A DNA stretch of 64,000 bases from Verrucomicrobiota bacterium. GTDB lineage: Bacteria; Verrucomicrobiota; Verrucomicrobiia; Limisphaerales; JADJPG01. The stretch spans positions 48,464 through 112,463 of the forward strand of contig JADJPG010000019.1 of NCBI GenBank assembly GCA_016713365.1, written 5' to 3'. Position 1 is the stretch's first letter. Each line of letters opens with the position of its first letter. Below are positions 50,112-59,411 of this stretch, piece after piece. The notes under the pieces are model-generated. The model saw only the letters and a program-made list of their open reading frames with translations. It searched no databases and had not been told where the DNA came from. The translations under genes were made by a program, and so were the position numbers.

Positions 50112-52448
50112 CTACTCCTGCGGGTAAACGAGGATGCGATCGTGGACCACCACGATCAGGTCGTTCTTTTTGTCGCCCGTCACATCCGCAATCATCGCTT
50201 CGCGCGGCTCGTTCTGATCGCCGCGACGGCCGCGGAAGGTTCGTTCCTCAAACACCGGCCAACGCGTGGAAGGAACCAGCTGCCCTGAGCGGTCGAAGAT
50301 CACCAGATCGAGATGATTCCGCGCCGTCTCAAGGAACACCAAATCCTTGCGGCCATCCTGGTTCAGATCGCCGGAGACGACGTCGTTCAAGCGACCGTCC
50401 TTGATCGGCGTCTCGTAACCGTCGAGCTCGACAAAATCCCACGCATTCCCCTGCAGCGACAGCCAGCCGATCGCGCCGACGCCGAGGAACGCGATGCTGT
50501 TCGCCGTCTTGCCGCCGAGCGCCACCGGACGCAGCTCGGTAAACTCAGAGAACGGCAGCGGCACGTTGCGAATCACCTGCCACACTCCGTTGGCGTCGCG
50601 CTCGGAGAGCGTCACCGCCTTGCGTTCCGCGTCGAGCATGAAGAGCGATTCAATGGCGTTGTTCCCGTTCTTCAGCGGGCACGCACCGACGATGCGCGAG
50701 TTGCTCGTCGCGCCGTTGATTTGATCCTTCACGGTGAAGGACCAGGTGCGATTGGTCGCGTCCTTTTGTTCCGGGTCGAGCTTGAGCACGACCGCGCGGA
50801 GGAAGTTCTTTTGCGCGAGCAACAACTCGGACTTGCCGTCGCCATCAACATCCGCCGTGCTCATCCACGGCTGCTCCACGCTGCCGCCGGGCGGCGCGAC
50901 GTCCGTCTCTTCGAAATCTTTCCCGGCGACCTGAATCAGCACCTTGATCTTTTCATACGGGACGAGGACCACGAGATCTCCCAGGCCGTCTTGATTCACA
51001 TCGTGAATCGAAATCGCACTCGGGTTGGATTTGAAACTCTCGCTCAACTTCTGCGTCTTCGTCTTGCCGTCCGCGGACCGCGTGACCAGCGAGCGCTTGC
51101 CATCCTGATCCACAATCACCGCCAGCGTCGGTTTATCGCCGGCCTTCAACGAACCCACTGCCATCGTCAGCGGTCGCCCATCCACTTGCAGCACCTTCGG
51201 GAATGGCATGCGGCCCTGTTTGTCAAAGGTCGTCATCCCGACCTGCCGCTCGTCCGGGCTCAACAAATAGACTTCCGCCGGTTGTTCGCCCGCCGCGTCC
51301 ACCACCGCCACTTCGCTCACGCCGCTCAAAGTCGAGAAGCGCTTGCCGCCCGGAAGCGTTCCATCCGCTTGCTGCAAGTAAACCGTCACCTGCCCGCTGT
51401 CCGGCTCCGCGACCAACAAGTCCGGCAAGCCATCGCCGTTCAAATCCGCCCAGGCCACACCGCGCTTCGCCTTCGTCGTCTTGTTCAGCGGCAACACCTG
51501 GAACTGGCCGCTCTTGAAATTTCCCACCAGCGTTTCGGCGGGCTTGCTGATGAAGTGCGATACCTGCGCGCGACCGGAGTTCAGGGAAATCGTCATCACC
51601 TCGGTCTTGTGATCGCCATCGAGATCATCCGGCCAGTAGGAACGAATCGCCGGCATCGAGAAATGCACTTCCGGCCCGAGCTGCCCAGAGCTGGATTGCA
51701 GACGGAACCGGAACGGATTCGGACTGTCCCAGTTCACCAGCAAAAGGTCGTCACGATTGTCGCCGTTGATGTCGAGAATCTGCGCGGACTTCACCGAGCC
51801 CGAGTACGAAATCTTCTCCGGCTCCGCCAGCGTCCGATCGGCATTCTGCGCGAGCCAGTAAACATTGTTCTCCCCGAGCAACAGCAGACCGGGCTGGCCG
51901 CTTCCGGCAAGGTCACCGACCGACAGCGCGTTCGGCGTGAGCTGTCCGTCCTCGATCGGCCAGCGCTTGGGCGAGCTCCAACCGTTCGTGCCGTCATTGT
52001 ATTGCACCACCAGTTCCTTTGGCTCGCCGTAGTACGCCACGTCGGGACGCTTGTCGCCGTTGAGATCCGCCACGATCAATCCCGCGATGCGTTTCTCCGA
52101 CGCGATCGAGTCGATGCGAAAGCGCGCGTCCGGCGGCAGCTCGTTCAATTCCCGTTTCGCGTCCAGCACCTTCGCGGCGAGGTTCGTCTTGCCAGTCTGG
52201 TTGTAGAGCAACGTGATCTTCGAGCGCGAGTTGTTGACGATGACCAAATCGAGCAACCCGTCGCCATCGAGATCGCCGGAGCGGAGATCCGAGATGAACG
52301 GGTCGATCGGAAACGTCTCCGGCCCGGCAAAGCCGAAGAAGGTGTCATTGGTGGAAGACGGTTTGGAGGCACCCGAGGCCGCGTTGGCCGAAGTGAATGT
52401 TGCGAGAAAAACGCTGACCGCAGCGGTAATGAAGAACGTTTTGTGCAT
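50112..52448 (-). CDS. Secreted FG-GAP/VCBS repeat beta-propeller protein
   Basis: A ~778-residue exported protein; I chose ATG at 52448 because it begins the signal peptide MHKTFFITAAVSVFLATFTSANA, while the open frame runs to 52490. The body repeats a Ca2+-binding DxxxDGxxDL pattern (DLDGDGLLDLVIV, DLNGDKRPDVAYY, DINGDNRDDLLLV, DLNGDGLPDLLVA, DVNQDGLGDLVVL, DLNQDGRKDLVFL), as in integrin-alpha-type propellers. It is probably calcium-stabilised and involved in binding at the cell surface. It ends 74 bases before the activator gene on the same strand and follows the YjbQ-family gene. Confidence 0.88.
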   Translation of the reverse strand: MHKTFFITAAVSVFLATFTSANAASGASKPSSTNDTFFGFAGPETFPIDPFISDLRSGDLDGDGLLDLVIVNNSRSKITLLYNQTGKTNLAAKVLDAKRELNELPPDARFRIDSIASEKRIAGLIVADLNGDKRPDVAYYGEPKELVVQYNDGTNGWSSPKRWPIEDGQLTPNALSVGDLAGSGQPGLLLLGENNVYWLAQNADRTLAEPEKISYSGSVKSAQILDINGDNRDDLLLVNWDSPNPFRFRLQSSSGQLGPEVHFSMPAIRSYWPDDLDGDHKTEVMTISLNSGRAQVSHFISKPAETLVGNFKSGQFQVLPLNKTTKAKRGVAWADLNGDGLPDLLVAEPDSGQVTVYLQQADGTLPGGKRFSTLSGVSEVAVVDAAGEQPAEVYLLSPDERQVGMTTFDKQGRMPFPKVLQVDGRPLTMAVGSLKAGDKPTLAVIVDQDGKRSLVTRSADGKTKTQKLSESFKSNPSAISIHDVNQDGLGDLVVLVPYEKIKVLIQVAGKDFEETDVAPPGGSVEQPWMSTADVDGDGKSELLLAQKNFLRAVVLKLDPEQKDATNRTWSFTVKDQINGATSNSRIVGACPLKNGNNAIESLFMLDAERKAVTLSERDANGVWQVIRNVPLPFSEFTELRPVALGGKTANSIAFLGVGAIGWLSLQGNAWDFVELDGYETPIKDGRLNDVVSGDLNQDGRKDLVFLETARNHLDLVIFDRSGQLVPSTRWPVFEERTFRGRRGDQNEPREAMIADVTGDKKNDLIVVVHDRILVYPQE

Positions 52449-52507
52449 GGAACGATGTATTGGTTTCCGCGCGGCCAAAATGGCACTCACACCGCCCTTT
52501 GGCTAGA

Positions 52508-52930
52508 TCATTCCCCCAACAGATGCACCGTCACCCGACGCCGATGCGGCTCGATGCGATGCTCCCACATGTAGAGACCCTGCCACGTGCCGAGCGTGAG
52601 CGCACCGTTCGCGATCGGAATGCCGAGGTTCACACACGTCAGCGCTGTCCGCACGTGAGCAGGCATGTCATCCTCGCCCTCGCAGGTGTGCTGGAAAAGC
52701 GAGTCGCCATCAGGAACCAGCCGGGAAAAGAATCGTTCCAAATCGCGGCGCACTTCCGGATCGGCATTCTCCTGAATTAGCAGCGAAGCGGAGGTGTGTT
52801 GCAGATGCAGGGTCGCCAGACCGATCTTGAGCTTCGCGTCGCGAATGAGTTCCTGAACGGCGTCCGTGAATTCGTAGAAGCCGCGGCCCCGCGTGGCGAT
52901 GGCCAGCTCGTGGAGTTCCTGTCGCAACAT
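52508..52930 (-). CDS. YjbQ/UPF0047 family protein
   Basis: A 140-residue protein with the family's conserved core: LATLHLQHTSASLLIQENADP, the HVRTALTCVNLGIPIANGALTLGTWQGLYMWEH block, and the C-terminal arginine-rich strand. Members form small trimeric barrels; weak thiamine-phosphate-synthase-like activity has been reported for some, but the cellular role is unsettled. Cytosolic, no signal peptide. ATG at 52930 starts five bases after the TPR gene stop, so it is co-transcribed with it. Confidence 0.93.
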   Translation of the reverse strand: MLRQELHELAIATRGRGFYEFTDAVQELIRDAKLKIGLATLHLQHTSASLLIQENADPEVRRDLERFFSRLVPDGDSLFQHTCEGEDDMPAHVRTALTCVNLGIPIANGALTLGTWQGLYMWEHRIEPHRRRVTVHLLGE

Positions 52931-52935
52931 CGCGC

Positions 52936-54669
52936 TTACTTCGTGACGGGTTTCTCCATCAACTTTTCCAGCTCGGGATTCCGCGCCACGCCGCCGGTGA
53001 CGGCCTGTTTGTAGTGATACTTGGCCAGCCCCATCATGTCCGTCTCCTGTGTCGCGTAGAGAACGGTGAGCATGTAGTGCGGCTCGCCCCAGCCCGGCTT
53101 GAGCTGGATGGCGCGGCGCAGCGCGGTCTCGGCTGGCGCGCGATTGCCCTGCTGCACGAGCGTCTGCGCGAGGAGATACTGGGTGTTCGGCTTGTTCGGA
53201 TCGATCGTCGCGGAACGGCTCAACACATCAAAGGCCTCGTTGAATTTCTCCTGCCGGATTTTCAAACCACCCATGAAGTAGAGGCTCACAGCGTCCTGCG
53301 GATCGATCTCCAGCGCCTTCTTCAACGTTGCTTCCGCGTCGGCCACCTTGTCCTGATCCATCTGCACGGCGGCGAGATTGTTCAACAAGTTGACGTTCTT
53401 CTCGTCCCGCGAGAGCAGCTCGCGATACTTCCGCTCGGCCTCTTCGTACCGGCCCGCATCGACCGCACGAAGCGCGTCCGCCGTCTGCGCCTCAATCTTC
53501 GCCGTCGCCTCGGGGGCAACCGGAATGGCAGTCTTCAACGCGGGCGGCGCGTTGGTTTCGGCTCGCGCGATCTTCAGCGGCGGCTGCTTGAAGAGCGCCA
53601 GTTCCTCGGCCGAAAACGGAACCTTCTTCGCCTCGAAGATCTGCAGTTTGGCGCGGATGGTATCCATCTCCTTCTCGAGCGCCTGCGTCGCGGTGGAGCG
53701 AATCCGAGTGTCGCGCTCAGTCAATTCCTTCGAGACCTTGTTCAACTGTTCCAGCAACGCATCGCGCTCGGCTTTCGCGGCCTGGATGGCGGCCTGAGCT
53801 TCGGCCAGTTGCTTCTTCAACTCGGCATCGCGCGAAGCGGCGTCGCCGTAGGTTTTCACCCAGTGAACGAGCCGGTTCTCCATCGTGACCTGTTCCTCCT
53901 TGATCACACGATTGCTCGCCTCGAGCGCCGCGACGGTTTCCTTGAGCGTCAATACCTCCCCGCTCGCCCCGCGCGTGCCGGGCTTCATGCGCGCGACCAA
54001 GTCATTGATCTGCTTCTGCAATTCTTCGTTCTGGCGTTGCAACACGCTGACCACCGCCGATTGGGTCACCACTTCCTGCTTGGCATTCGTCGCGGCGGCA
54101 GCTTTGTCACCGACAGCGATTCCGCTCCTGGCACCCGCTTGTTCGAGAGTCACCGCGAGAAGATCGCGCTCCTTCTGCAAGGCCTTGATGCGCTCGTCGG
54201 CCTTCGCCAACTCGCGAGGATCGACCGCAGCCGGCTGGACGGTCAACGCCTCACGCAACTTGGCTTCGAGCAGGGAATTCTGCGCCGCGAGTTGCGCGAT
54301 CTCCGTTTGCAGCGCCGACAACTGTTTCGCAGTCAACGCGGCCGCTTCCTCCGCCGGGCTCGGCCCCTTGGGCGCCGGCGTGCTTTCCGCCTTGCGCGTC
54401 AGCGGCTCCAGTCGGCCGGAAATGTATTCGAGGCGATATGAAACCAGCTGCGAATTCCAGCCGGGAAAGCTTGTTTGCAGATCCTTCACGGCGACCTGGG
54501 CTTCGAGATACTTCGTAATGGCCTGCCGGGTTTGACCCGTGTCTGCCAGTCGATCGGCCTCCTGGATGATCCCATACACCCGGACATAGCGATCATCTGC
54601 CGACTGCGCTCCGGTCCGAGCGACCAACGCGCACACGAAAAACAAGCCAGTCAACCAACGGAAGTTCAT
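52936..54669 (-). CDS. Exported coiled-coil/TPR protein
   Basis: A 577-residue protein with a signal peptide (WLTGLFFVCALVARTGAQ), a long coiled-coil segment (residues ~110-345, rich in Gln/Glu/Lys/Ala) and C-terminal tetratricopeptide repeats (AERKYRELLSRDEKNVNLL, AEATLKKALEIDPQDAVSL, AFDVLSRSATIDPNKPNTQ). TPR domains act as protein-binding scaffolds, here in the periplasm or outer membrane. First gene of a minus-strand run TPR-YjbQ-FG-GAP-activator. The partner is unknown. Confidence 0.88.
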   Translation of the reverse strand: MNFRWLTGLFFVCALVARTGAQSADDRYVRVYGIIQEADRLADTGQTRQAITKYLEAQVAVKDLQTSFPGWNSQLVSYRLEYISGRLEPLTRKAESTPAPKGPSPAEEAAALTAKQLSALQTEIAQLAAQNSLLEAKLREALTVQPAAVDPRELAKADERIKALQKERDLLAVTLEQAGARSGIAVGDKAAAATNAKQEVVTQSAVVSVLQRQNEELQKQINDLVARMKPGTRGASGEVLTLKETVAALEASNRVIKEEQVTMENRLVHWVKTYGDAASRDAELKKQLAEAQAAIQAAKAERDALLEQLNKVSKELTERDTRIRSTATQALEKEMDTIRAKLQIFEAKKVPFSAEELALFKQPPLKIARAETNAPPALKTAIPVAPEATAKIEAQTADALRAVDAGRYEEAERKYRELLSRDEKNVNLLNNLAAVQMDQDKVADAEATLKKALEIDPQDAVSLYFMGGLKIRQEKFNEAFDVLSRSATIDPNKPNTQYLLAQTLVQQGNRAPAETALRRAIQLKPGWGEPHYMLTVLYATQETDMMGLAKYHYKQAVTGGVARNPELEKLMEKPVTK

Positions 54670-54751
54670 GACCGCAGCTTAGGCGCCCGGCCAAAACTTT
54701 GGCAACGACTCTGTCGAACCATGAAACAACCGTGATTTCATTGAGGGATGA

Positions 54752-54781
54752 TTGACAACACTCTTCGTGCCGTGATATTTA
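54752..54781 (+). promoter_or_regulatory. Sigma-70-type promoter of the HNH gene
   Basis: TTGACA (-35) and TATTTA (-10) with an 18-base spacer; predicted start near 54788, 13 bases before the ATG. Confidence 0.5.
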
Positions 54782-54800
54782 CGCGCGACTTCGCTGACCT

Positions 54801-55424
54801 ATGAGTAACTACCTCGATCAGCATGTGCTGGTGTTGAACCGGTTGTGGCAAGCCGTCAACATCTGCAGCGCCAAACGCGCGCTTACCCTTCTCTTCGAAG
54901 GTCGCGCCCAAGTCGTCTTCAACTCGGGCGACGGCGCGTTCCAGACGTTCAATTTCTCCCAGTGGCACGACTTCTCCCAGCAGGAACCGCATCCGGAAAG
55001 CATCCACACCATCTCGTTCAAGATCCGCGTGCCGCGTGTCATCCTGCTCGTGATCTTCGACCGGATGCCCAAGAAGGAAGTGAAGTTCACGCGCCACAAC
55101 ATCTTCGAGCGCGACCAGAACACCTGCCAGTATTGCGGGAAGATATTTGACCGGAAGGATCTCAACCTCGACCACGTGATCCCGCGCGACCGCGGCGGTC
55201 CGACGACTTGGGAGAACATCGTGTGCTCGTGTATCCCTTGTAACACCCGCAAGGCCAATCGCACGCCGATCGAAGCCGGGATGCACCTCGTGCGAAAACC
55301 CAAGCGCCCGAAATGGCGGCCGTTCGTGCAGGTCAATCTCGGTTTCCAACAACACGACAGCTGGAAACACTTCCTCGATCTCGCCTACTGGAACGTGGAG
55401 CTGGGCTCCGACTCGGAGAATTAG
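54801..55424 (+). CDS. HNH endonuclease family protein
   Basis: A 207-residue protein with an N-terminal domain (LVLNRLWQAVNICSAKRAL) typical of a widespread bacterial HNH family, and a C-terminal HNH domain: zinc cysteines in CQYCG and CSCIPC, the catalytic LNLDHVIPRDRGG. Family members cut DNA, but the cellular role of this stand-alone type is not known; repair or recombination is possible. It stands alone on the plus strand, divergent from the TPR gene, with its own promoter. Confidence 0.92.
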   Translation: MSNYLDQHVLVLNRLWQAVNICSAKRALTLLFEGRAQVVFNSGDGAFQTFNFSQWHDFSQQEPHPESIHTISFKIRVPRVILLVIFDRMPKKEVKFTRHNIFERDQNTCQYCGKIFDRKDLNLDHVIPRDRGGPTTWENIVCSCIPCNTRKANRTPIEAGMHLVRKPKRPKWRPFVQVNLGFQQHDSWKHFLDLAYWNVELGSDSEN

Positions 55425-55501
55425 GCGGCGGGCGCAGGGTTGCGAGCGTCGGTCTTTGGAATTCCCGCGAGGGACCAAGCCACTCCGAAAGCAAACTCAG
55501 C

Positions 55502-55876
55502 TCAGTTCGACTGAGGGTTGCTCTTGCCCGGAGCTTCGATGAGTTCCCAAAACTTCGGATTGTCCTGCAACACTTCATCCTCCCCGACCGGCAAGCTGGA
55601 GCGAAACAGAAAATCCTTCAGGCTGTTCCGGCTCAGAATGCGATGCACCACGACACCCAGTTCGTGACGTTCAAAATAAACCCGGTAATCACCCAACCGA
55701 AAGCGGTGCATGATCTTCCCGGCACGTTCCAGCTTTCCGAAATGCTCCAAGTCCGTGCTCAGAACTTCCTGAGGCAGTCCTCGAAACTCCCCGAGAATGC
55801 TCAACTGAAGTTCCTTCGGCATCTTCGCAAGTTCAGCCGCACTGGTGGGATTAAAGATGATTTGAAACGGGCGCAT
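55502..55876 (-). CDS. RelE/ParE-superfamily toxin-like protein, no antitoxin gene beside it
   Basis: A 124-residue protein resembling RelE/ParE mRNA-interferase or gyrase toxins: FNPTSAAELAKMPKELQLSIL, then KLERAGKIMHRFRLGDYRVYFERHELGVVVHRILSRNSLKDFLF, with the basic/Tyr residues of the RelE fold. A C-terminal tail (DNPKFWELIEAPGK) extends past the usual fold and resembles tails seen in RelB/Phd-type antitoxins. No antitoxin gene is present on either side: the tRNA-Glu ends 14 bases upstream and the HNH gene is downstream. It may be self-inhibited, non-toxic or regulated elsewhere. Confidence 0.75.
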   Translation of the reverse strand: MRPFQIIFNPTSAAELAKMPKELQLSILGEFRGLPQEVLSTDLEHFGKLERAGKIMHRFRLGDYRVYFERHELGVVVHRILSRNSLKDFLFRSSLPVGEDEVLQDNPKFWELIEAPGKSNPQSN

Positions 55877-55890
55877 GAATGTCAGTCGAT

Positions 55891-55965
55891 TGGTAGCGCG
55901 TACGGGAATCGAACCCGTCTTTCAGCCTTGAGAGGGCCATGTCCTAGCCGATAGACGAACGCGCC
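55891..55965 (-). tRNA. tRNA-Glu (CTC anticodon)
   Basis: Cloverleaf built by hand on the minus strand: acceptor GGCGCGT paired with ACGCGCT, D-stem GTCT/GGAC, anticodon loop CTCTCAA with CTC at 55930-55932, T-arm ACGGG-TTCGATT-CCCGT, discriminator A and an encoded CCA. Confidence 0.93.
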
Positions 55966-55984
55966 ACTATCAGAACAGGCTTGA

Positions 55985-56014
55985 ATGCTAGGGAGCGAGG
56001 CGGAGGGATGTCAA
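55985..56014 (-). promoter_or_regulatory. Sigma-70-type promoter of tRNA-Glu
   Basis: TTGACA (-35) and TAGCAT (-10) with an 18-base spacer on the minus strand, ending about 20 bases before the mature tRNA 5' end. It could also transcribe the toxin-like gene just beyond the tRNA. Confidence 0.55.
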
Positions 56015-56114
56015 TCAACTTAAAGCCGGAGTTAACCCGTCCGCCGCAAGGAATGTCGTTGGTCTGGACCAAAGAATCATTGCGCCAGCCCACCCAAAAC
56101 CATACCCTCACGGC

Positions 56115-57149
56115 ATGGTTCACACGGAAACCGGCCGCCTGTCCCCGGCGGATGCGTCTGATCGACGCGCTCACCACATCCAGGCCTTTCGCTGGATGCT
56201 TTTGGCGCGTGTCTTGGACGAAAAGTTCGCGAGCCTCTACCGCGCCGGCAAAATTTTCGGCGGCGTTTTCCTCGGGCGAGGTCAGGAGGCACTGAGTGCT
56301 TCCGTCGGCGTCTCGCTTCGTCAGGGCGATATCTTTGCGCCGCTGATTCGTGACGCCGCGGGACGGCTCGCCTTCGGTGAAACGGTGCTCGACGCCGTTC
56401 GCACCTACCTCGGTTCCCCTCAAGGCCCCATGCGCAGCCGGGACGGCAACGTGCATCGCGGCAAGCCGAAGGAAGGGTTGCTCCCCATGATCAGCCATCT
56501 CGGCGCGATGATTTCCGTCGTGAACGGCATGCTGATGGCCCGCCGCTTCAAAGGCGTGACTGAAACCGTGGGCGCAACCTGCATCGGCGAAGGCGCGACT
56601 TCCACTGGCGCAGTTCACGAAGCACTCAATCAGGCGTCCGTGGAGAGACTTCCGCTAGTGCTCGTGGTCGCCAACAACCAGTTTGCCTATTCCACTCCGA
56701 CCTCACGGCAGTTCGCCTGCGACTCGCTGGTGGATCGCGCCATCGGTTATGGCGCGGAAGGTCATTCCGTGGACGGAACCGATCTCGAAGCCTGCCTGAC
56801 CACGCTGGGCAACGCGACGCAACGCGCGCGCGATGGACACGGCCCTCAACTCGTCGTCGCGAAGCTCCTTCGCCTGTGCGGTCACGGCGAGCACGATGAC
56901 GCCAGCTACATCACTCCCCGGCTGCGACAGTCGGCGTTGGGACGCGATTGCCTGGAGCTGGCGAAGGAACAATTGTTTGATCACGGCTGGGCAGACGAAA
57001 AGATCGTGGACGCCTGGCGCAGCGAATCAATCGCGAAAGTCGAAGAAGCCGTCGCCAAAGTACAGCGGGAAGCCGGGCCGGATCCATACAAGGAAGATTG
57101 GTACGCGCTGTCCTCCAAGCATCTCAATGAAGGCCATTCCGCAGTGTGA
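56115..57149 (+). CDS. pdhA: Pyruvate dehydrogenase E1 component, alpha subunit
   Basis: Thiamine-diphosphate-dependent decarboxylase subunit of the 2-oxoacid dehydrogenase complex, most likely pyruvate to acetyl-CoA. 344 residues from ATG 56115. The early block RWMLLARVLDEKFASLYRAG and the TPP/Mg motif CIGEGATSTGAVHEAL...VVANNQFA are present; the first motif has GEG instead of the more common GDG. The phosphorylation-loop region (DGHGPQLVVAKLLRLCGH) follows. It is followed by E1beta after 28 bases and then E2, so the three form an operon; E3 is not in the window. A branched-chain or acetoin substrate cannot be fully excluded. Confidence 0.93.
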   Translation: MVHTETGRLSPADASDRRAHHIQAFRWMLLARVLDEKFASLYRAGKIFGGVFLGRGQEALSASVGVSLRQGDIFAPLIRDAAGRLAFGETVLDAVRTYLGSPQGPMRSRDGNVHRGKPKEGLLPMISHLGAMISVVNGMLMARRFKGVTETVGATCIGEGATSTGAVHEALNQASVERLPLVLVVANNQFAYSTPTSRQFACDSLVDRAIGYGAEGHSVDGTDLEACLTTLGNATQRARDGHGPQLVVAKLLRLCGHGEHDDASYITPRLRQSALGRDCLELAKEQLFDHGWADEKIVDAWRSESIAKVEEAVAKVQREAGPDPYKEDWYALSSKHLNEGHSAV

Positions 57150-57177
57150 GACTCGGAGTCGTTGAGTCTTCATTCAC

Positions 57178-58143
57178 ATGAGCATCACCTACCTCGAAGC
57201 AATCCGCGAAGCGCAGGCGCGCGCGCTGGCTGACGACCCCCGAGTGTTCATCTACGGCCAGGACGTGGGAGAATTCGGCGGAGCATTCAAGGCGACAAAG
57301 AACCTCGCTCAGGAATATCCAGGTCGCGTCGTCGACGCCCCGATCAGCGAAGACGCGATTGTCGGTGCCGCCATCGGCGCGGCCATCGAGGGGATGCGTC
57401 CCATCGTCGAGATGCAGTTCGCGGATTTCTCCACGGTCGGCTTCAACCAAATCGTGAACCAGGCGGCGACGATGTTCTGGCGCACGCGCGTCCCCTGCCC
57501 GATTACCATTCGATTGCCCGGTGGCGGCACGACCGGCAGCGGACCGTTTCACAGCCAGAGCCTCGAAGCCATCTATGCGCACTATCCCGGACTCGTGGTG
57601 ATGACGCCCGCGACCGTCGAAGACGCTTACAGCATGTTGCTTGAAGCGGTCGCCATCGATGACCCGGTCATCTTCTGCGAACACAAATTTCTCTACTACC
57701 ATCTCAAGGCCGAGCGCCTGCCCACGGAAGCGCTTCCAACCGGCAAGGCGCGCATTGCGCGGGCGGGTCGCGACATGACAATCGTCGCCTACAGCGCGAT
57801 GGTTCACGAAGCGCTCGCCGTCGCGGAGGAACTCGCGACGGAAGCCATCGAGGTCGAAGTGGTGGATCTCCGTTCCATCAAACCGCTCGACACGGACACC
57901 GTCATGGCCTCCGTTGCGCGCACCGGCCGACTGCTCTGCGTCGGTGAATCCTGGCCCTGGGGTGGTGTCACCGCGGAGGTGATTTCCCGGGTTGCCTCCG
58001 AGGGATTCGACCTCCTCGACGCGCCACCGCAGCGCTTGAACGCAAAGGACACGCCGGTGCCCTATCATCCCAATCTGTGGGCGGCCCACCGCCCGACCGC
58101 GCGAAGCATCGCCGCCGCCGCGCGCAATTTGATCCGACTCTGA
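57178..58143 (+). CDS. pdhB: Pyruvate dehydrogenase E1 component, beta subunit
   Basis: Partner of the alpha subunit in the E1 heterotetramer; contributes the TPP pyrimidine-binding domain. 321 residues: MSITYLEAIREAQ start, GQDVGEFGGAFK, SEDAIVGAAIGAAIEGMRPIVEMQFADF, LPGGGTTGSGPFHSQSLEA and a C-terminal transketolase-C domain (DLRSIKPLDTDTVMASVARTG). It begins 28 bases after the alpha gene and ends 4 bases before E2. Confidence 0.95.
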   Translation: MSITYLEAIREAQARALADDPRVFIYGQDVGEFGGAFKATKNLAQEYPGRVVDAPISEDAIVGAAIGAAIEGMRPIVEMQFADFSTVGFNQIVNQAATMFWRTRVPCPITIRLPGGGTTGSGPFHSQSLEAIYAHYPGLVVMTPATVEDAYSMLLEAVAIDDPVIFCEHKFLYYHLKAERLPTEALPTGKARIARAGRDMTIVAYSAMVHEALAVAEELATEAIEVEVVDLRSIKPLDTDTVMASVARTGRLLCVGESWPWGGVTAEVISRVASEGFDLLDAPPQRLNAKDTPVPYHPNLWAAHRPTARSIAAAARNLIRL

Positions 58144-58147
58144 TTTT

Positions 58148-59353
58148 ATGCCGCAGGTTCCCATCATCATGCCGCAACTGGGCGAATCGATCGCCGAAGC
58201 CACGATTGTGAACTGGCTGGTCAAGGAAGGCGCCATGGTCGAAGCGGATCAGGACGTCCTCGAAGTGGAGACCAACAAGGCCACGATGAATGTCGCTGCG
58301 CCGTGTCGCGGGCGCGTGGAGAAGTGGCTCGCCAAACTCAACGAGAGCTATCCCGTCGGTGCCGTCCTCGGTCAGCTCGATGTCACAGTGGAGGAAGCGG
58401 CGCGCATCGGGCTCGATGAACCGTCCGCCGAGCCAGAGTCGACCGCCGAAACTGCTTCGGTTACCGCCAACACTTCGGAAGCGGCTCCGTCACGGCGCAA
58501 CGTTGAGCCGACAATTCGCGGACTGCCAGTTCCCGCCCATGCGGCCGGCGCGAGCTACATGTCACCACGCATGAAAGCGCGCATGAACGAACTCGGCCTG
58601 CACGCGGCTGATCTCGCCGGCATCGCCGGCAGTGGCGCCGCCGGACGCGTGACGATTCAAGATTTCGAAGCGTTCATCGCAAATCTGGAGCGCAGCCGCT
58701 TGAGCACCGCTTCCAGCATGCGCGTGGCTGTCGCTGACGCCATGCGTCGCAGCTGGACTCGTCCGCTCGCCACCGTTGCCCTGCCTGTCTGCATCGATCC
58801 CGTTCTGGCTCATCGCAAGAAATGCGATCCAAAGCCCGGTCCCGCTCTCTACGCACTGCGGGCGCTCGCCATCGCCTTGTCAGAGAACAGCGCCGTCGCC
58901 GGGCGATTGGTGGGAAATCACATCGTTCACCCCACTTCGATCGATGTCGGGTTCGCAGTTGAGGCGGAGGATGGCGTGCTGGTGCCCGTGCTGCGCGAAG
59001 TCGACAAGCGCCCGCTGCAGGAGCTGGTCGCGCGTTACAACGAACTGGTGGAATTGGCGCGTCAGCGCAAATTGCCCACCAACGCCACGGGAGGTTCGAT
59101 CGCCACGGTTACCAATTTCGGAACGTTCGGTCTGACCTGGGCCACGCCAATTCCGTTGCCGGAACAGACTCTGGTCCTCGGCATGGGTGCGGGAAGAATC
59201 GTCCCGAACTGGGATGCCGCCCAAAATCAGTTCGTTCCGGTCACGGAAGCCAACCTGACCTTGAGTTTCGATCACCGGGTCTTGGATGGTGGTGCGGCGG
59301 GAAGGTTGCTCACGCGAATCGCCGCGTTGCTCGCGAATCCCACGGTGCTCTGA
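58148..59353 (+). CDS. pdhC: Dihydrolipoamide acyltransferase (E2) of the pyruvate dehydrogenase complex
   Basis: Transfers the acetyl group from E1 to CoA and forms the core of the complex. One lipoyl domain with lipoylated Lys44 in ETNKATM, a linker, a peripheral-subunit-binding domain (YMSPRMKARMNELGLHAADL, about residues 138-175) and the catalytic domain ending in SFDHRVLDGG with His376 and Asp380. The ATM form of the lipoyl motif fits pyruvate rather than 2-oxoglutarate E2. 401 residues is at the small end for the family because there is a single lipoyl domain. Four bases separate it from E1beta. Confidence 0.94.
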   Translation: MPQVPIIMPQLGESIAEATIVNWLVKEGAMVEADQDVLEVETNKATMNVAAPCRGRVEKWLAKLNESYPVGAVLGQLDVTVEEAARIGLDEPSAEPESTAETASVTANTSEAAPSRRNVEPTIRGLPVPAHAAGASYMSPRMKARMNELGLHAADLAGIAGSGAAGRVTIQDFEAFIANLERSRLSTASSMRVAVADAMRRSWTRPLATVALPVCIDPVLAHRKKCDPKPGPALYALRALAIALSENSAVAGRLVGNHIVHPTSIDVGFAVEAEDGVLVPVLREVDKRPLQELVARYNELVELARQRKLPTNATGGSIATVTNFGTFGLTWATPIPLPEQTLVLGMGAGRIVPNWDAAQNQFVPVTEANLTLSFDHRVLDGGAAGRLLTRIAALLANPTVL

Positions 59354-59411
59354 TCGCGGGGAGGATGGAAGATTCGCTGCGGAAGAAGCGCGCCGCGGAA
59401 AGAAGCAGCCC

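Noticed and set aside
52501..52520. GTTGGGGGAATGATCTAGCC as a fifth regulon dyad before the FG-GAP gene
   Set aside because: Only one half matches; no -24/-12 element follows, and it overlaps the YjbQ stop.
54699..54715. TTGGCAACGACTCTGTC as a sigma-54 promoter for the HNH gene
   Set aside because: The -12 element has GT for GC, and a good sigma-70 pair lies closer to the gene.
54738..55478. 246-codon minus-strand frame over the HNH gene
   Set aside because: Antisense to a clearly coding HNH endonuclease; composition is that of a shadow.
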